Source: Pseudomonas fluorescens (GTDB lineage Bacteria; Pseudomonadota; Gammaproteobacteria; Pseudomonadales; Pseudomonadaceae). From it: a DNA stretch of 64,000 nt. Position 1 is the first letter of the stretch. Each line of letters starts with the position of its first letter. Below, piece after piece: positions 10,706-20,705 of the stretch. The translations under genes and the position numbers were made by a program. Below the pieces are notes generated by a model. It was not told the origin of the DNA, ran no database searches, and was given only the letters and a program-made list of their open reading frames with translations. The stretch spans positions 1 to 64,000 of the forward strand of contig NZ_MOBX01000016.1 of NCBI RefSeq assembly GCF_003732425.1, given 5' to 3'.

Positions 10706-10773
10706 GGACTGTGTGGGTGCTGAAGGCCTCATCGCGAGCGGCGAAGGCCTGCAGCGTTCTGTGTTCCAGACAT

Positions 10774-10809
10774 AAAAAAGGCGACTACCGCGAAGTAGTC
10801 GCCTTTTTT
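10774..10809. terminator. bidirectional terminator between coq7 and speD
   Basis: Perfect 15-base stem, AAAAAAGGCGACTAC (10774-10788) with GTAGTCGCCTTTTTT (10795-10809), around a 6-base loop. Serves convergent coq7 and speD. Confidence 0.9.
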
Positions 10810-10823
10810 TGTGCCCGGGAATC

Positions 10824-11618
10824 TTAGGTCGGCATGTTGCGCGCGTAGAAGATTTCGAGCATTTCGTGTTTCACCCGGTCGGTCACCTGAGCGCGCTGCT
10901 CGGGAGACAGGTTGCTGGTGGCGTCGCCGAACAGGTAGTTATCCAGTTCGAAGTTCTTCAGCAGCATTTTGGTGTGGAACAGGTTTTCCTGATACACGTT
11001 CACGTCGGTCATCTGGTACGCGTCGCGGGTGTCTTCGGACAGGTAGTTCTGGATCGAGTTGATCTCGTGGTCGATGAAGTGCTTGTTGCCTTCAACGTCA
11101 CGGGTGAAGCCGCGCACACGATAATCCACAGTCACGATGTCCGAATCGAACTGGTGAATGAGGAAATTGAGCGCTTTCAGCGGTGAGATGACACCACAAG
11201 TCGACACGTCGATGTCCACACGGAAGGTTGCAATACCGTCGTCCGGATGGATTTCCGGGTAGGTGTGCACCGTGATGTGACTCTTGTCGAGGTGGGCCAG
11301 GATAATTTCGGGCAACGGGCCCGGCGATTCTTCGATCTGGCTTTCAGTCGGGGTTACCGGCTCTTCAGAAATCAGAATCGTGACGCTGGCGCCCTGAGGT
11401 TCATAGTCCTGACTGGCAATGTTCAGGATGTTGGCACCAATGATCTCGACAACTTCTGTGAGAATCTGCGTCAGGCGTTTCGCGTTGTACTCTTGATTGA
11501 TGTACTCAACGTAAGCCTGCTGGTCTTGCGGGGTTTCCGCGTAGCAGATGTCATAGATGTTGAAGCTCAAGGTCTTTGTCAGGTTATTGAACCCGTGGAG
11601 CTTGAGTTTGCTTTTCAC
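10824..11618 (-). CDS. speD: S-adenosylmethionine decarboxylase proenzyme
   Basis: Makes decarboxylated AdoMet, the aminopropyl donor for spermidine. The 264-residue proenzyme matches the E. coli-type length. Self-cleavage is expected at the Lys-Ser of [14 protein letters not shown], leaving a pyruvoyl group at S113. The start is the GTG before [12 protein letters not shown]; upstream codons are open but lack conservation. Single gene, transcribed toward the shared terminator with coq7. Confidence 0.95.
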   Translation of the reverse strand: MKSKLKLHGFNNLTKTLSFNIYDICYAETPQDQQAYVEYINQEYNAKRLTQILTEVVEIIGANILNIASQDYEPQGASVTILISEEPVTPTESQIEESPGPLPEIILAHLDKSHITVHTYPEIHPDDGIATFRVDIDVSTCGVISPLKALNFLIHQFDSDIVTVDYRVRGFTRDVEGNKHFIDHEINSIQNYLSEDTRDAYQMTDVNVYQENLFHTKMLLKNFELDNYLFGDATSNLSPEQRAQVTDRVKHEMLEIFYARNMPT

Positions 11619-11855
11619 CGTTAAAAACTCTCTATGTATGCGGCCCGGCCGCGTGATCAAGCATGCCCGTCAAGTGCGAACGACGCACCTGCGTAGGACG
11701 GTTAACACCTCTTCGCGATGGCGATTTTGGTTATCTGTTCAGGCGGATGACCTGTCGGCTGACCGATCACTGCCCTGAAAAAAGTGGCGCATTATGCAGA
11801 CGTCAGCGGGGGATCGCCAGAGTCTGCACTGCTTTTATGATAGTTGAATGTCGGT

Positions 11856-12278
11856 TCAACCGAGTTCGACGATTTCGTAGTCGTGGGTGATCGCCACCCC
11901 AGCCGCACCAAGCATGATCGAGGCCGAGCAATATTTCTCGGCGGACAGTTCGATGGCGCGCTTGACCTGCGCTTCTTTCAAGCCACGGCCCTTGACCACG
12001 AAATGCATGTGGATCTTGGTGAACACCTTCGGATCTTCGGTTGCGCGCTCGGCTTCGAGGAAGGCTTCGCAGCTTTCCACGGCCTGGCGGGACTTCTTCA
12101 GAATGCTGACCACGTCGAAGTTGCTGCAACCGCCGACACCCAGCAGAAGCATTTCCATCGGACGAACACCCAGATTACGACCACCGGCGTCCGGCGGACC
12201 GTCCATCACCACGACATGACCGCTACCGGATTCGCCGAGGAACATGGCTTCGCCAGCCCATTGGATGCGTGCCTTCAT
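11856..12278 (-). CDS. OsmC/Ohr family peroxiredoxin-like protein (YhfA type)
   Basis: Probable thiol-dependent hydroperoxide-detoxifying protein. The 140-residue protein keeps both family cysteines, C51 in GVGGCSNFD and C117 in EKYCSAS. The start is set at MKARIQWAG, since the upstream in-frame extension is not conserved-looking. It is divergent from vfr. Substrate is not predictable. Confidence 0.85.
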   Translation of the reverse strand: MKARIQWAGEAMFLGESGSGHVVVMDGPPDAGGRNLGVRPMEMLLLGVGGCSNFDVVSILKKSRQAVESCEAFLEAERATEDPKVFTKIHMHFVVKGRGLKEAQVKRAIELSAEKYCSASIMLGAAGVAITHDYEIVELG

Positions 12279-12514
12279 CGCCCAGACTCCACTGTAAAAA
12301 AAGGGTCGCCAGCTTAGCACAGGGCTTGGCCCGGACAGCCAGCAACGCTCCTAGGACAGATGCTACTGCGCTGTAGGTAATTTCTCGAATTTGCGACGAA
12401 GTGTCTGTTAAGCTGGCGCCAATTCGCTGGCGCCCACGTCAGCTGCGTAGCGACCGCCTTCAGCGCCTCATAAAAAAATCAAACATCACCGTGCAGTCTT
12501 TTCGGGATACAACC

Positions 12515-13159
12515 ATGGTTGCTATTACCCCCACACCCAAAATCAAGAACCTCGACAAGCTGTTGATGCATTGCCAGCGCCGTCGTCATGCTGCCAAGAG
12601 CAACATCATCTGTGCGGGCGATCGCTCGGACACGCTGTACTTCATCATCAAGGGTTCGGTAACGATCCTGATCGAGGATGACGACGGTCGCGAGATGATC
12701 ATTGCGTACCTCAACGCCGGGGATTTCTTTGGCGAACTGGGTCTGTTCGAGCAAGCAGGCCAGGAGCAGGAACGCAGTGCCTGGGTGCGGGCCAAGGTCG
12801 AATGCGAAACAGCGGAAATCAGCTACGCCAAGTTCCGCGAATTATCGCAACAGGATCCAGACATTCTTTACGTGCTCAGCGGACAAATCGCACAGCGCCT
12901 GCGCAACACTACGCGCAAGGTCGGCGATCTGGCGTTCTTTGACGTGACCGGCCGAGTGGCACGCTGCCTGCTGGAGTTGTGCAAGCAGCCGGACGCGATG
13001 ACACACCCGGATGGCATGCAGATCAAGGTGACCCGTCAGGAAATCGGCCGGATTGTTGGCTGCTCGCGGGAGATGGTCGGTCGCGTGCTCAAGGATCTTG
13101 AGGAACGTAACCTGGTCGATGTGAAAGGCAAGACCATGGTGGTCTTCGGTACGCGCTAA
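12515..13159 (+). CDS. vfr: cAMP-binding transcription regulator Vfr/CRP
   Basis: Global regulator of the CRP family. The 214-residue protein has a cyclic-nucleotide pocket ([15 protein letters not shown] with the Glu and the following Arg-Ser at about 80-90) and a C-terminal helix-turn-helix in [19 protein letters not shown]. Length and sequence match P. aeruginosa Vfr, including the [11 protein letters not shown] start. In-frame codons upstream are open, but the ATG at MVAITPTP is the family start. No clear CRP box was found in the 236-base upstream gap. It runs convergently toward the lipoate-ligase-like gene with a gap of 9 bases and no hairpin. Confidence 0.92.
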   Translation: MVAITPTPKIKNLDKLLMHCQRRRHAAKSNIICAGDRSDTLYFIIKGSVTILIEDDDGREMIIAYLNAGDFFGELGLFEQAGQEQERSAWVRAKVECETAEISYAKFRELSQQDPDILYVLSGQIAQRLRNTTRKVGDLAFFDVTGRVARCLLELCKQPDAMTHPDGMQIKVTRQEIGRIVGCSREMVGRVLKDLEERNLVDVKGKTMVVFGTR

Positions 13160-13168
13160 GCTCGAAAG

Positions 13169-13870
13169 TCAGGCGCTATAAATCTGCGCCAGCATCAAAT
13201 GAAACAACTCATCGAGACGCGCCAAGGCCTGTGGCGCGTTGAATTTCTCGTGCAGGGCAATGTGGCTCTCCGCACGCACCCGCTGCTCAAGGCCACAGGC
13301 TTCGTTGAAGCGATTGACCGCCGCAACCATCGATTCTCGTTCGTTATCCATCAGCATCGCACCGTGCACCAGTCCGACCGAACGCTGTCCGCCCTGACTC
13401 TGTCGCCAGCGCTGGGCCGTACCGACCATTTTGCGGCCGTCGAGGTTGACGTTGAAACGGCCGTCGCAAAATGCACCGTCGATTTCACCCAACGATGATA
13501 TGCCACCCAACTCATCCAGTAACTGACAGATCGGATCGCAGAGACGGTGGTAGCCGGTTTCGATGCGGTTCAGATCGCCTTCGCTGCGCGGTGGTGCATA
13601 GACCAGGGCGATGTTGATTGTCGCGGCAGATTGCGGGACGGGTTCGCCGCCGGTTTCACGCAGCAGGACTGGCCAGCCAGCGGCGGCGGAGATTTCGCAG
13701 GCATGGTCGAAACCGGGCAGACGATTGAGGCGGCGCGGCATGACCAAGGCGCGATCGCTGGGTTGCCAGAACAACAGGCCGAATTCCGCGTCGCCGGCGC
13801 AGACCGAGGCCAGCAAGTCCTGTTCGGCTTGCAGGCCGGCTTCGATGGTCAGGGGGATTGGCAGCGACAT
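13169..13870 (-). CDS. lipoate-protein ligase A family protein
   Basis: Biotin/lipoate ligase fold protein; it may attach or transfer lipoyl or a related acyl group. About 233 residues starting MSLPIPLTIEAG. The lipoate-binding loop reads RETGGEPVPQ where LplA usually has a Gly-rich R-S/T-G-G-G-A-V-x-H, and the lysine region is GRKMVGTAQRW. The open frame extends upstream through a REP element and should be trimmed. It lies downstream of trpC with a REPIN between. I do not recall this gene between vfr and trpC in P. aeruginosa. Function uncertain. Confidence 0.65.
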   Translation of the reverse strand: MSLPIPLTIEAGLQAEQDLLASVCAGDAEFGLLFWQPSDRALVMPRRLNRLPGFDHACEISAAAGWPVLLRETGGEPVPQSAATINIALVYAPPRSEGDLNRIETGYHRLCDPICQLLDELGGISSLGEIDGAFCDGRFNVNLDGRKMVGTAQRWRQSQGGQRSVGLVHGAMLMDNERESMVAAVNRFNEACGLEQRVRAESHIALHEKFNAPQALARLDELFHLMLAQIYSA

Positions 13871-13916
13871 GGAAGGCTCCGGCAACATGGAAATCTTTAG
13901 CGGCTTCGATGGCCCC

Positions 13917-13984
13917 TTCGCGAGCAGGCTCGCTCCCACAGGGGGGAAATGCATTCCGAATGTGGGAGCGAGCCTGCTCGCGAA
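13917..13984. repeat. REPIN, family B, inward arrangement
   Basis: TTCGCGAGCAGGCTCGCTC.. (13917-13940) is followed after 20 bases by its reverse complement TGTGGGAGCGAGCC.. (13961-13984). It lies between trpC and the lipoate-ligase-like gene and could attenuate read-through from trpGDC. Confidence 0.9.
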
Positions 13985-14009
13985 AGAGTCGACTCGGTCT
14001 GAAAGACTA

Positions 14010-14846
14010 TCAGTCGAGGGTCGAACCGCTGATCGAAGTACCACGCTCCGGGAAGAACAGACGCTGCAGTTCAGTGCCCGGGTTTTCCGCGCGCATGAAC
14101 GCTTCGCCGACCAGGAACGAATACACGTCGCTGATTTCCATCAGTTCGACATCGGCACGATTGAGGATGCCGCTCTCGGTAATCACCAAGCGATCACGCG
14201 GAATGCGCGGCAGCAGGTCGAGGGTGGTTTCCAGACTGACGTCGAAGGTGTGCAGATTACGGTTGTTGACCCCGACCAGCGGCGTATCGAGGGTTTTCAG
14301 CGCGCGTTCCAGTTCATCGCCGTCGTGCACTTCGACCAGCACATCGAGACCGACGCTTTTGGCAACAGAGGCCAGTTCGGCCATTTTCACGTCATCCAGT
14401 GCGGAGACGATCAGCAGCACACAGTCAGCGCCCAGGGCACGGGCTTCGACGATCTGGTAAGGATCGATCATGAAGTCCTTGCGGATCACCGGCAGTTTGC
14501 ACGCGGCACGGGCCTGTTGCAGGTAGGCGTCGGCGCCCTGGAAGTAGTCGATGTCGGTCAGCACGGACAGACAGGTCGCCCCGCCCTTCTCGTAGCTTTT
14601 GGCGATGTCGGCCGGGATGAAGTTCTCGCGGATCACGCCTTTGCTCGGCGAGGCCTTTTTGATTTCGGCGATCACCGCTGGCTGCTTTTTCTTGGCCTGC
14701 GCCAGCAGTGCCTGGGCAAAACCACGGGGTGCATCGGCCGCCTTGGCCAGACTTTCCAGCTCGCTCAGGCTCACACGAGCGCTACGCTCGGCGACTTCCT
14801 GGACTTTGCGGGCCAGAATGTTTTCCAGAACCGTCGGTACACTCAT
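14010..14846 (-). CDS. trpC: indole-3-glycerol phosphate synthase
   Basis: Converts CdRP to indole-3-glycerol phosphate in tryptophan synthesis. The 278-residue TIM barrel shows the conserved [12 protein letters not shown] with catalytic lysine, [10 protein letters not shown], and the VGVNNRNL and ITESGI phosphate-binding segments. It overlaps the end of trpD by 4 bases, so the two are translationally coupled. Last gene of trpGDC. Confidence 0.96.
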   Translation of the reverse strand: MSVPTVLENILARKVQEVAERSARVSLSELESLAKAADAPRGFAQALLAQAKKKQPAVIAEIKKASPSKGVIRENFIPADIAKSYEKGGATCLSVLTDIDYFQGADAYLQQARAACKLPVIRKDFMIDPYQIVEARALGADCVLLIVSALDDVKMAELASVAKSVGLDVLVEVHDGDELERALKTLDTPLVGVNNRNLHTFDVSLETTLDLLPRIPRDRLVITESGILNRADVELMEISDVYSFLVGEAFMRAENPGTELQRLFFPERGTSISGSTLD

Positions 14847-15892
14847 CCCTCATTCTCCACTTTGAATACCGCGGTAAATGCACCCAGCTCCTCGAGTTTT
14901 TCCCGAGCAAGACCGGTGTGCAGGGCGTCGTGCGCAAGCTCAACGCCCTGTTTCAAACTACTCGCCACGTCGGCGGCGTACAGCGCGGCACCGGCGTTTA
15001 GCACAATCATTTCGGCGGCTTTCTGGCCGTTTTCGGTTTTGCGCTTGCCGAGAGCATCACGGATCAGCGCCAGCGACGCTTCCGGGCCTTCGACCGAGAG
15101 GCCGTGCAGACTCTGGCTCTTCATGCCGAGGTCTTCCGGCTCGACCCAATATTCGGTGATTTCGTTGTTCTTCAGTTCGGCAACAAAAGTCGGTGCGGCG
15201 AGGCTGAACTCGTCCAGGCCGTCCTTCGAATGCACCACCAGCACATGCTTGCTGCCCAGGCGCTGCAAGACTTCGGCCAATGGCCGGCACAGTGCCTGGG
15301 TGAACACGCCCACCACCTGATGTTTCACACCGGCCGGATTCGTAAGCGGGCCGAGCATATTGAACAGTGTGCGCAGGCCGAGATCGCGGCGCGGGCCGGC
15401 GGCGTACTTCATGGCTTTGTGGTGGGTCTGGGCAAACATGAAGCCGATGCCGACATTGTCGATGCAACGGGCAACCTGCACCGGCGTCAGGTTCAGGTAG
15501 ATGCCGGCAGCTTCCAGCAAGTCGGCACTGCCGCTCTTGCCCGATACCGCACGGTTGCCGTGCTTGGCGACGGTGCAACCGGCCGCCGCGACGACAAACG
15601 AAGAGGCGGTCGACACGTTGAAGATGTTTGCACCGTCACCGCCGGTGCCGACCACATCGACCACGCCGTCGAGGGTCTTCAGTTCGACCTGGTCGGCCAG
15701 CTCGCGCATCACCGAGACGGCGCCGACGATCTCGTCGATGCTCTCGCTCTTCATGCGCATGGCCATCATGAACGCGCCGATCTGCGCGTCGGTGCATTGG
15801 CCAGTCATGATTTCGCGCATCACATCGCGCATCTCATCGGTGCTGAGGTCGAGGTGATCGACGATACGGCTCAGGGCTGTCTTGATATTCAT
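14843..15892 (-). CDS. trpD: anthranilate phosphoribosyltransferase
   Basis: Transfers the phosphoribosyl group of PRPP to anthranilate. The 349-residue protein has the glycine-rich [21 protein letters not shown] loop, [15 protein letters not shown], and the anthranilate-site region following it. It starts 9 bases after trpG and overlaps trpC by 4 bases. Confidence 0.96.
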   Translation of the reverse strand: MNIKTALSRIVDHLDLSTDEMRDVMREIMTGQCTDAQIGAFMMAMRMKSESIDEIVGAVSVMRELADQVELKTLDGVVDVVGTGGDGANIFNVSTASSFVVAAAGCTVAKHGNRAVSGKSGSADLLEAAGIYLNLTPVQVARCIDNVGIGFMFAQTHHKAMKYAAGPRRDLGLRTLFNMLGPLTNPAGVKHQVVGVFTQALCRPLAEVLQRLGSKHVLVVHSKDGLDEFSLAAPTFVAELKNNEITEYWVEPEDLGMKSQSLHGLSVEGPEASLALIRDALGKRKTENGQKAAEMIVLNAGAALYAADVASSLKQGVELAHDALHTGLAREKLEELGAFTAVFKVENEG

Positions 15893-15901
15893 GGGAAGTC
15901 C

Positions 15902-16495
15902 TTAGCGCGTGCCGCCGGTTTGTTTGAGGAAGTTGGCAAACAGCTCATGGCCCTGCTCGGTCAGGATCGACTCGGGGTGGAACTGTACGCCCTCAATGTT
16001 CAGGGTCTTGTGCCGCAGGCCCATGATTTCGTCGACCGAACCGTCATCGTGTTGGGTCCACGCGGTCAGTTCCAGGCAATCAGGCAACGTGTCGTGCTTG
16101 ACGATCAGCGAATGATAGCGGGTGACGGTCAGCGGATGATTCAGGCCCGCAAAGACGCCCTTGTCCTCGTGGAATACCGGGCTAGTCTTACCGTGCATCA
16201 CCTGACGCGCCCGCACGACATCGCCGCCAAAGGCTTGGCCAATGGACTGGTGGCCGAGGCAGACGCCGAGAATCGGCAGCTTGCCGGCAAAGTGCTTGAT
16301 CGCATCAATGGAGATGCCGGCTTCGGTCGGCGTGCATGGGCCGGGGGACACCACGATGCGCTCAGGCTTGAGCGCTTCGATTTCAGCGATGGTCAGTTCG
16401 TCGTTGCGCACCACTTTGACTTCGGCACCCAGCTCGCCGAGGTATTGCACAACGTTGTAAGTAAAGGAGTCGTAGTTGTCGATCATCAGCAACAT
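15902..16495 (-). CDS. trpG: anthranilate synthase glutamine amidotransferase component
   Basis: Supplies ammonia from glutamine to TrpE. The 197-residue class I amidotransferase carries the catalytic triad C79 ([15 protein letters not shown]), H173 and E175 (GVQFHPESI). First structural gene of trpGDC. A 249-base leader precedes it, containing a Trp-rich leader peptide reading frame. Confidence 0.96.
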   Translation of the reverse strand: MLLMIDNYDSFTYNVVQYLGELGAEVKVVRNDELTIAEIEALKPERIVVSPGPCTPTEAGISIDAIKHFAGKLPILGVCLGHQSIGQAFGGDVVRARQVMHGKTSPVFHEDKGVFAGLNHPLTVTRYHSLIVKHDTLPDCLELTAWTQHDDGSVDEIMGLRHKTLNIEGVQFHPESILTEQGHELFANFLKQTGGTR

Positions 16496-16659
16496 GGCGT
16501 GTCGAACCTCTTGAATTCTGATTTGAAAACAGCCTTCAGATCACTTGCCCGCAGGGCGCTGCACGATGTCGGACGCAGGAGGACGCGTCGGCACAGCGGC
16601 ATTTCAAACAGGCAAGGAAGGCAAAGCGATACAGATCCGGCGGGGCCGGCAGAAAAGAT

Positions 16660-16746
16660 TCAGGCGCGCCAACGCCAGCGGGCGTGTGCCTTGATGACTT
16701 GATCCAGAAGTTTGCTGGTGATCAACACGGGGAAGGTCTCGTTCAT
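16660..16746 (-). CDS. Trp-rich leader peptide of trpGDC
   Basis: A 28-codon reading frame on the minus strand starting ATG AAC GAG, with CCGGAA just upstream, and ending KAHARWRWRA then TGA. Two tryptophans in three codons near the stop are the hallmark of a ribosome-mediated attenuator. Its C-terminus matches the end of gph upstream of trpE. Attenuation of both trpE and trpGDC is reported for P. putida (Olekhnovich and Gussin, recalled). A short GC hairpin (CCGGC-CCC-GCCGG) follows soon after the stop. The rest of the 16496-16903 gap holds no other gene. Confidence 0.72.
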   Translation of the reverse strand: MNETFPVLITSKLLDQVIKAHARWRWRA

Positions 16747-16903
16747 ACGTTCCGGCACAGTAACTTAGCTGGGCGGAGCGTGCAATATGGCCGGGGCTGC
16801 GGGAGATAAAACCGGGGGAGGATTCGCGACCGATGGCAAAACGCCGGGAGTTTTTGGTACTGTCGTTTCGTTCACCTACAACAATAACTAAACGGACTTG
16901 CTC

Positions 16904-18811
16904 ATGATCAAACAGACGTTGTTTGTACCGCTGGCCGGCTGCCTGCTCGCATTGGCCTGCGCCCAAGCGAATGCAGCACCCAATCCTTATTCGAATTTCA
17001 TTGTTTTCGGCGACAGCCTGAACGATGCCGGGACCTTTACCGACACCGGCGGCCCGGCCGGCTCCACCGAGCGCTACACCAACCGTACCGGCCCGATCTA
17101 TCAGAATGGCAGCGGTGAACTGTATTCATTGAATTCCACGCAGTTGCTCGGTGGACGCCTTGGCTTTTCGCCAGACCAGACAGCCTCTTCCAGTTCCGCC
17201 GTGCGCGCCGACAACGGCCAGCCGGACGGCAACAACTGGGCGGTCGGCGGCTATCGCACCGACCAGATTCTCGATTCGATCACCACGCAATCCGCCACCG
17301 GTGAACGCACCCGCGCCGGCTACCTGCCCTCGAACGGCTTCCGCGCCGACCCGAATGCGCTGTATTACATTTCCGGCGGCGGTAACGACTTCCTGCAAGG
17401 CCGGATTCTCAGCCTGCCCCAGGCCAACGCGGCGGCAGATCGACTCGCCGACAGCGTGCAGACCCTGCAAACCGCCGGTGCCAAATACGTGATGGTCTGG
17501 CTGTTGCCTGATGTCGGCCTGACGCCAGCAATCAACGGTACGCCGCTGCAAGCCTTCAGCAGCCAGCTCGCCACGCAGTTCAACAACCAGCTGGTTACTC
17601 GCCTGCAAGGGATCAACGCCGAGGTCATTCCGCTGAACATTCCGGTACTGCTGTCGGAGGTATTTGCCGATCCTGGCCGCTTTGGCCTGGCGACCGATCA
17701 GAACCTGACCGCAACCTGCTTCAGTGGCAGCAGCTGCACCGAGAACGCCCGTTACGGGATCAACAGTGCAACACCGGACCCGACCAAGCTGATTTACAAC
17801 GACGGTGTGCACCCGACCGAGGCCGGGCAAAAGCTGATTTCCGACTACGCCTATTCCTTGCTCGCCGCGCCGTGGGAACTGACGCTGCTACCAGAAATGG
17901 CCCACGCCACGCTGCGCGCGCATCAGGATGAACTGCGCAACCAATGGCAGGCGGACTGGGAAAACTGGCAAGCGGTCGGCCAATGGCGGGCGATTGTTTC
18001 GGCGGGCGGCCAACATCTGGATGTCGACAGCCAAAGCAGCGGCGCCGGCGCCGATGGCAGCGGTTACAACCTCAACGTCGGCGGCAGCTACCGCTTGAAT
18101 GAAGCGTGGCGCGTCGGTGTGGCGGGCGGTTTCTACCGACAGAATCTGGAGGCCGGTCATAACGATTCGGACTACAAACTCAACAGCTACATGGCCACGG
18201 CATTTGCCCAATTCCAGCAAAACCGCTGGTGGGCTGACGCGGCGTTGACCGGCGGCAAACTCGACTACGACAACCTCAAGCGCCAGTTTGATCTGGGCGT
18301 GAGCGAAGGCGCGGAAAAAGGCGACACTGACGGTAGCCTCTGGGCCTTCAGCGCCCGCGTCGGTTACGACATCGCCCAGCCGGGCAGCGCGTGGCACCTG
18401 TCGCCATTTGTCAGCGCCGACTACGCCAGCGTTGATGTCGATGGCTATTCCGAGAAGAGCAACCGCGCCACGGCGCTGACCTTCGATGATCAGACCCGCG
18501 ACTCGAAACGTCTTGGCCTGGGCTTGCAGGGCAAATACAACATCACCCCGCAAACTCAGGTGTTCGGCGAGTACGCCCACGAGCGTGAGTACGAAGATGA
18601 CGTGCAGAAGGTCAACATCGCGCTCAATACCTTGCCGGCGAATGACTTCACACTTGAGGGCTATACGCCACAAAGTCATTTGAACCGCTTGAGTCTGGGC
18701 GTCAGCCACAAGCTCACGCCGGATCTGGCCCTGCGCGGCGGTTACTCGTTGCGCAAGGATGATGACTTTACCCAGCAGGGCGTTAACGTCGGGGTCGTTC
18801 TGGACTTCTAA
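16904..18811 (+). CDS. estA: autotransporter GDSL esterase EstA
   Basis: Outer-membrane-anchored esterase whose catalytic passenger is displayed at the surface. The 635-residue protein has a signal peptide ending ANA (about residue 24), a GDSL block FGDSLNDAG with catalytic S38 (S14 of the mature form), a GGNDF block, and DGVHPTEAG with the Asp/His pair. The last 300 residues form a beta-barrel ending in aromatic DF. Start is the ATG at MIKQTLF; a TTG lies 6 bases earlier. It occupies the gap between trpGDC and trpE and is transcribed oppositely to both. Confidence 0.92.
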   Translation: MIKQTLFVPLAGCLLALACAQANAAPNPYSNFIVFGDSLNDAGTFTDTGGPAGSTERYTNRTGPIYQNGSGELYSLNSTQLLGGRLGFSPDQTASSSSAVRADNGQPDGNNWAVGGYRTDQILDSITTQSATGERTRAGYLPSNGFRADPNALYYISGGGNDFLQGRILSLPQANAAADRLADSVQTLQTAGAKYVMVWLLPDVGLTPAINGTPLQAFSSQLATQFNNQLVTRLQGINAEVIPLNIPVLLSEVFADPGRFGLATDQNLTATCFSGSSCTENARYGINSATPDPTKLIYNDGVHPTEAGQKLISDYAYSLLAAPWELTLLPEMAHATLRAHQDELRNQWQADWENWQAVGQWRAIVSAGGQHLDVDSQSSGAGADGSGYNLNVGGSYRLNEAWRVGVAGGFYRQNLEAGHNDSDYKLNSYMATAFAQFQQNRWWADAALTGGKLDYDNLKRQFDLGVSEGAEKGDTDGSLWAFSARVGYDIAQPGSAWHLSPFVSADYASVDVDGYSEKSNRATALTFDDQTRDSKRLGLGLQGKYNITPQTQVFGEYAHEREYEDDVQKVNIALNTLPANDFTLEGYTPQSHLNRLSLGVSHKLTPDLALRGGYSLRKDDDFTQQGVNVGVVLDF

Positions 18812-18823
18812 ATCCCAGGCACA

Positions 18824-18857
18824 AAAAAAGCGGCGCCCTCACAGGCGCCGCTTTTTT
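18824..18857. terminator. terminator downstream of estA
   Basis: Perfect 14-base stem, AAAAAAGCGGCGCC with GGCGCCGCTTTTTT, around a 6-base loop, 13 bases past the estA stop. The flanking A- and T-runs would also allow function for transcripts from trpE. Confidence 0.9.
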
Positions 18858-18890
18858 ATGGATCATTTTCTGGGGTGAGAGACATTTACC

Positions 18891-19023
18891 TGTGGTGAGG
18901 GGATTTATCCCCGACCGGCTGCGCAGCAGTCGCAAAGCCATTTCGCACGGTACACCTGAAGAATCCGTGTTGCAGGTTTTAGGGCCGCTTCGCGCCCCAT
19001 CGGGGATAAATCCCCTCGCCACA
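18891..19023. repeat. REPIN, family C
   Basis: TGTGGTGAGGGGATTTATCC at the left end is inverted at the right end as GGATAAATCCCCTCGCCACA. About 90 bases, including GCTGCGCAGC and a degenerate partner, lie between. Its unit differs from the other two REP families in the window. Located between the estA terminator and the trpE stop. Confidence 0.85.
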
Positions 19024-19086
19024 ATGAATCCCACACCACACATAAATCCCCATACCACACCAGCCCTCCCCCAAAGAGGGTTGGTG

Positions 19087-20565
19087 TCAGTCGGGGGTTT
19101 GCTCGGCGAGGGCCACGGCGCGGAACATCGCGCGGCGTTTGTTCAGGGTTTCTTCCCATTCCAGCGCCGGCACCGAGTCGGCAACGATGCCGCCACCGGC
19201 CTGTACGTGCAGTTCGCCGTTCTTGATCACCGCCGTGCGAATCGCAATCGCGGTGTCCATGTTGCCGTTCCAGGCAAAGTAACCGACCGCACCGCCATAC
19301 ACACCACGCTTGACCGGCTCCAACTCATCGATGATCTCCATCGCACGAATCTTCGGCGCGCCCGACAAGGTGCCCGCCGGCAGAATCGCCCGCAGTGCAT
19401 CCATCGCCGTCAGCCCTTGTTTCAACTGGCCGGTGACGTTGGAAACGATGTGCATCACATTGGAATAACGCTCGATGACCATTTTCTCGGTGAGTTTTAC
19501 CGAGCCGATTTCCGAGACACGCCCCGTATCGTTACGACCGAGATCGATCAGCATCAAGTGCTCAGCGATTTCCTTGTCGTCCGACAGCAGGTCTTCTTCC
19601 AGCGCCAGATCCGCTTCTTCGGTGGCGCCACGTGGGCGAGTACCGGCAATCGGACGCACAGTGATCAGATTGTCTTCAACCCGCACCAGTACTTCCGGCG
19701 AACTGCCAACGACGTGGAAGTCGCCGAAGTTGAAGAAGTACATGTACGGCGTCGGGTTGAAGCAACGCAGCGCGCGGTACAGATCGATCGGTGCAGCCTT
19801 GAAGTCGATCGACATGCGCTGCGACGGCACGACCTGCATGCAGTCACCGGCAAGGATGTATTCCTTGATGGTGTCGACGGCTTTTTCGTAATCGTTCTGA
19901 GTGAAACTCGAACGGAACAGCGGATCAGCCGCTTGCTGCTTGCTGAAATCCAGGCCACGGCGCGGGGTGATCGGCTGACGCAGTTTTTCCAGCAATGCCT
20001 GCAATTGCGCCTGACCTTGTTCGAAGGCATCCGCCTGCGCAGGGTCGGCCAGCACGATCGCGTGCATCTTGCCGGCGAGGTTGTCGAACACCACAACGGC
20101 GTCGGAGACCATCAGCAGAATGTCCGGCACACCCAGCGGATCCGGGTTCGGGCATTTGCCCAGACGCTTCTCGACATAGCGCACACAGTCGTAACCGAAG
20201 TAACCGACCAGACCGCCGTTAAAGCGCGGCAGGCCAGCGATGGTCGGCACGTTGTAGCGCGCCTTGAAGGTTTCGACGAAGGCCAGCGGATCTTCAACGT
20301 CGTGGCTTTCGGTCTCGACGCCATCAACGGTGATGCTCACGTGATGGTCGTGAACCCGCAGTACGGTGCGGCACGGCAGGCCGATGATCGAGTAACGGCC
20401 CCATTTCTCGCCGCCCTGCACCGATTCGAGCAGGTAGGAGTTGGGTTGGTCGGCCAGTTTCAGGTAGATCGACAGCGGCGTGTCGAAGTCGGCCAGGGTT
20501 TCGCAGGCCAACGGAATGCGGTTGTAGCCGTCAGCGGCCAAGCGCAGGAATTCTTCGCGGATCAT
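19087..20565 (-). CDS. trpE: anthranilate synthase component I
   Basis: Forms anthranilate from chorismate with ammonia from TrpG. The 492-residue protein has the N-terminal LLES tryptophan feedback motif ([10 protein letters not shown]) and the C-terminal catalytic core with [18 protein letters not shown], and [13 protein letters not shown]. It is the last gene of rpe-gph-trpE, 71 bases after gph. A Trp-rich sequence just upstream probably attenuates it. Confidence 0.96.
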   Translation of the reverse strand: MIREEFLRLAADGYNRIPLACETLADFDTPLSIYLKLADQPNSYLLESVQGGEKWGRYSIIGLPCRTVLRVHDHHVSITVDGVETESHDVEDPLAFVETFKARYNVPTIAGLPRFNGGLVGYFGYDCVRYVEKRLGKCPNPDPLGVPDILLMVSDAVVVFDNLAGKMHAIVLADPAQADAFEQGQAQLQALLEKLRQPITPRRGLDFSKQQAADPLFRSSFTQNDYEKAVDTIKEYILAGDCMQVVPSQRMSIDFKAAPIDLYRALRCFNPTPYMYFFNFGDFHVVGSSPEVLVRVEDNLITVRPIAGTRPRGATEEADLALEEDLLSDDKEIAEHLMLIDLGRNDTGRVSEIGSVKLTEKMVIERYSNVMHIVSNVTGQLKQGLTAMDALRAILPAGTLSGAPKIRAMEIIDELEPVKRGVYGGAVGYFAWNGNMDTAIAIRTAVIKNGELHVQAGGGIVADSVPALEWEETLNKRRAMFRAVALAEQTPD

Positions 20566-20636
20566 AAGGTGCCTCGTGGTGTGAGGGGCAAATCAGTCAG
20601 GTATGCAAACGCGCCGGCAGGCCGGCCAGGAACAAG

Positions 20637-20705
20637 TCAGGCGCGCCAACGCCAGCGGGCCAGGGCCTTGATGACTTTCATCCAGAGTTTGCGAGTGACC
20701 ACCAC
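20637..20705 (-). CDS. probable trpE leader peptide nested in frame in gph 3' end
   Basis: The last 22 codons of gph, beginning at GTG codons preceded by GGAAA at 8 bases, end [10 protein letters not shown] and TGA, 71 bases ahead of trpE. This is nearly identical at amino-acid and DNA level to the separate leader frame ahead of trpG. A ribosome stalled at these Trp codons, whether it finished gph or initiated internally, could control downstream folding. The next RNA contains GCCGG-CCTG-CCGGC. Internal initiation is inference; the sequence match is directly seen. Confidence 0.55.
   Translation of the reverse strand: MVVTRKLWMKVIKALARWRWRA

Noticed and set aside
13611-15320. Plus-strand frame of 569 codons antisense to trpC and trpD
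   Set aside because: It crosses a REPIN and two well-supported trp genes on the opposite strand.
16604-16966. 120-codon minus-strand frame upstream of trpG
   Set aside because: It is out of frame with the Trp-rich leader and crosses it, with no motif; the 28-codon frame is the better reading.
16496-19086. Tailocin or prophage in the trpE-trpG interval
   Set aside because: Only estA and regulatory or repeat sequence are present; no phage structural gene was seen.
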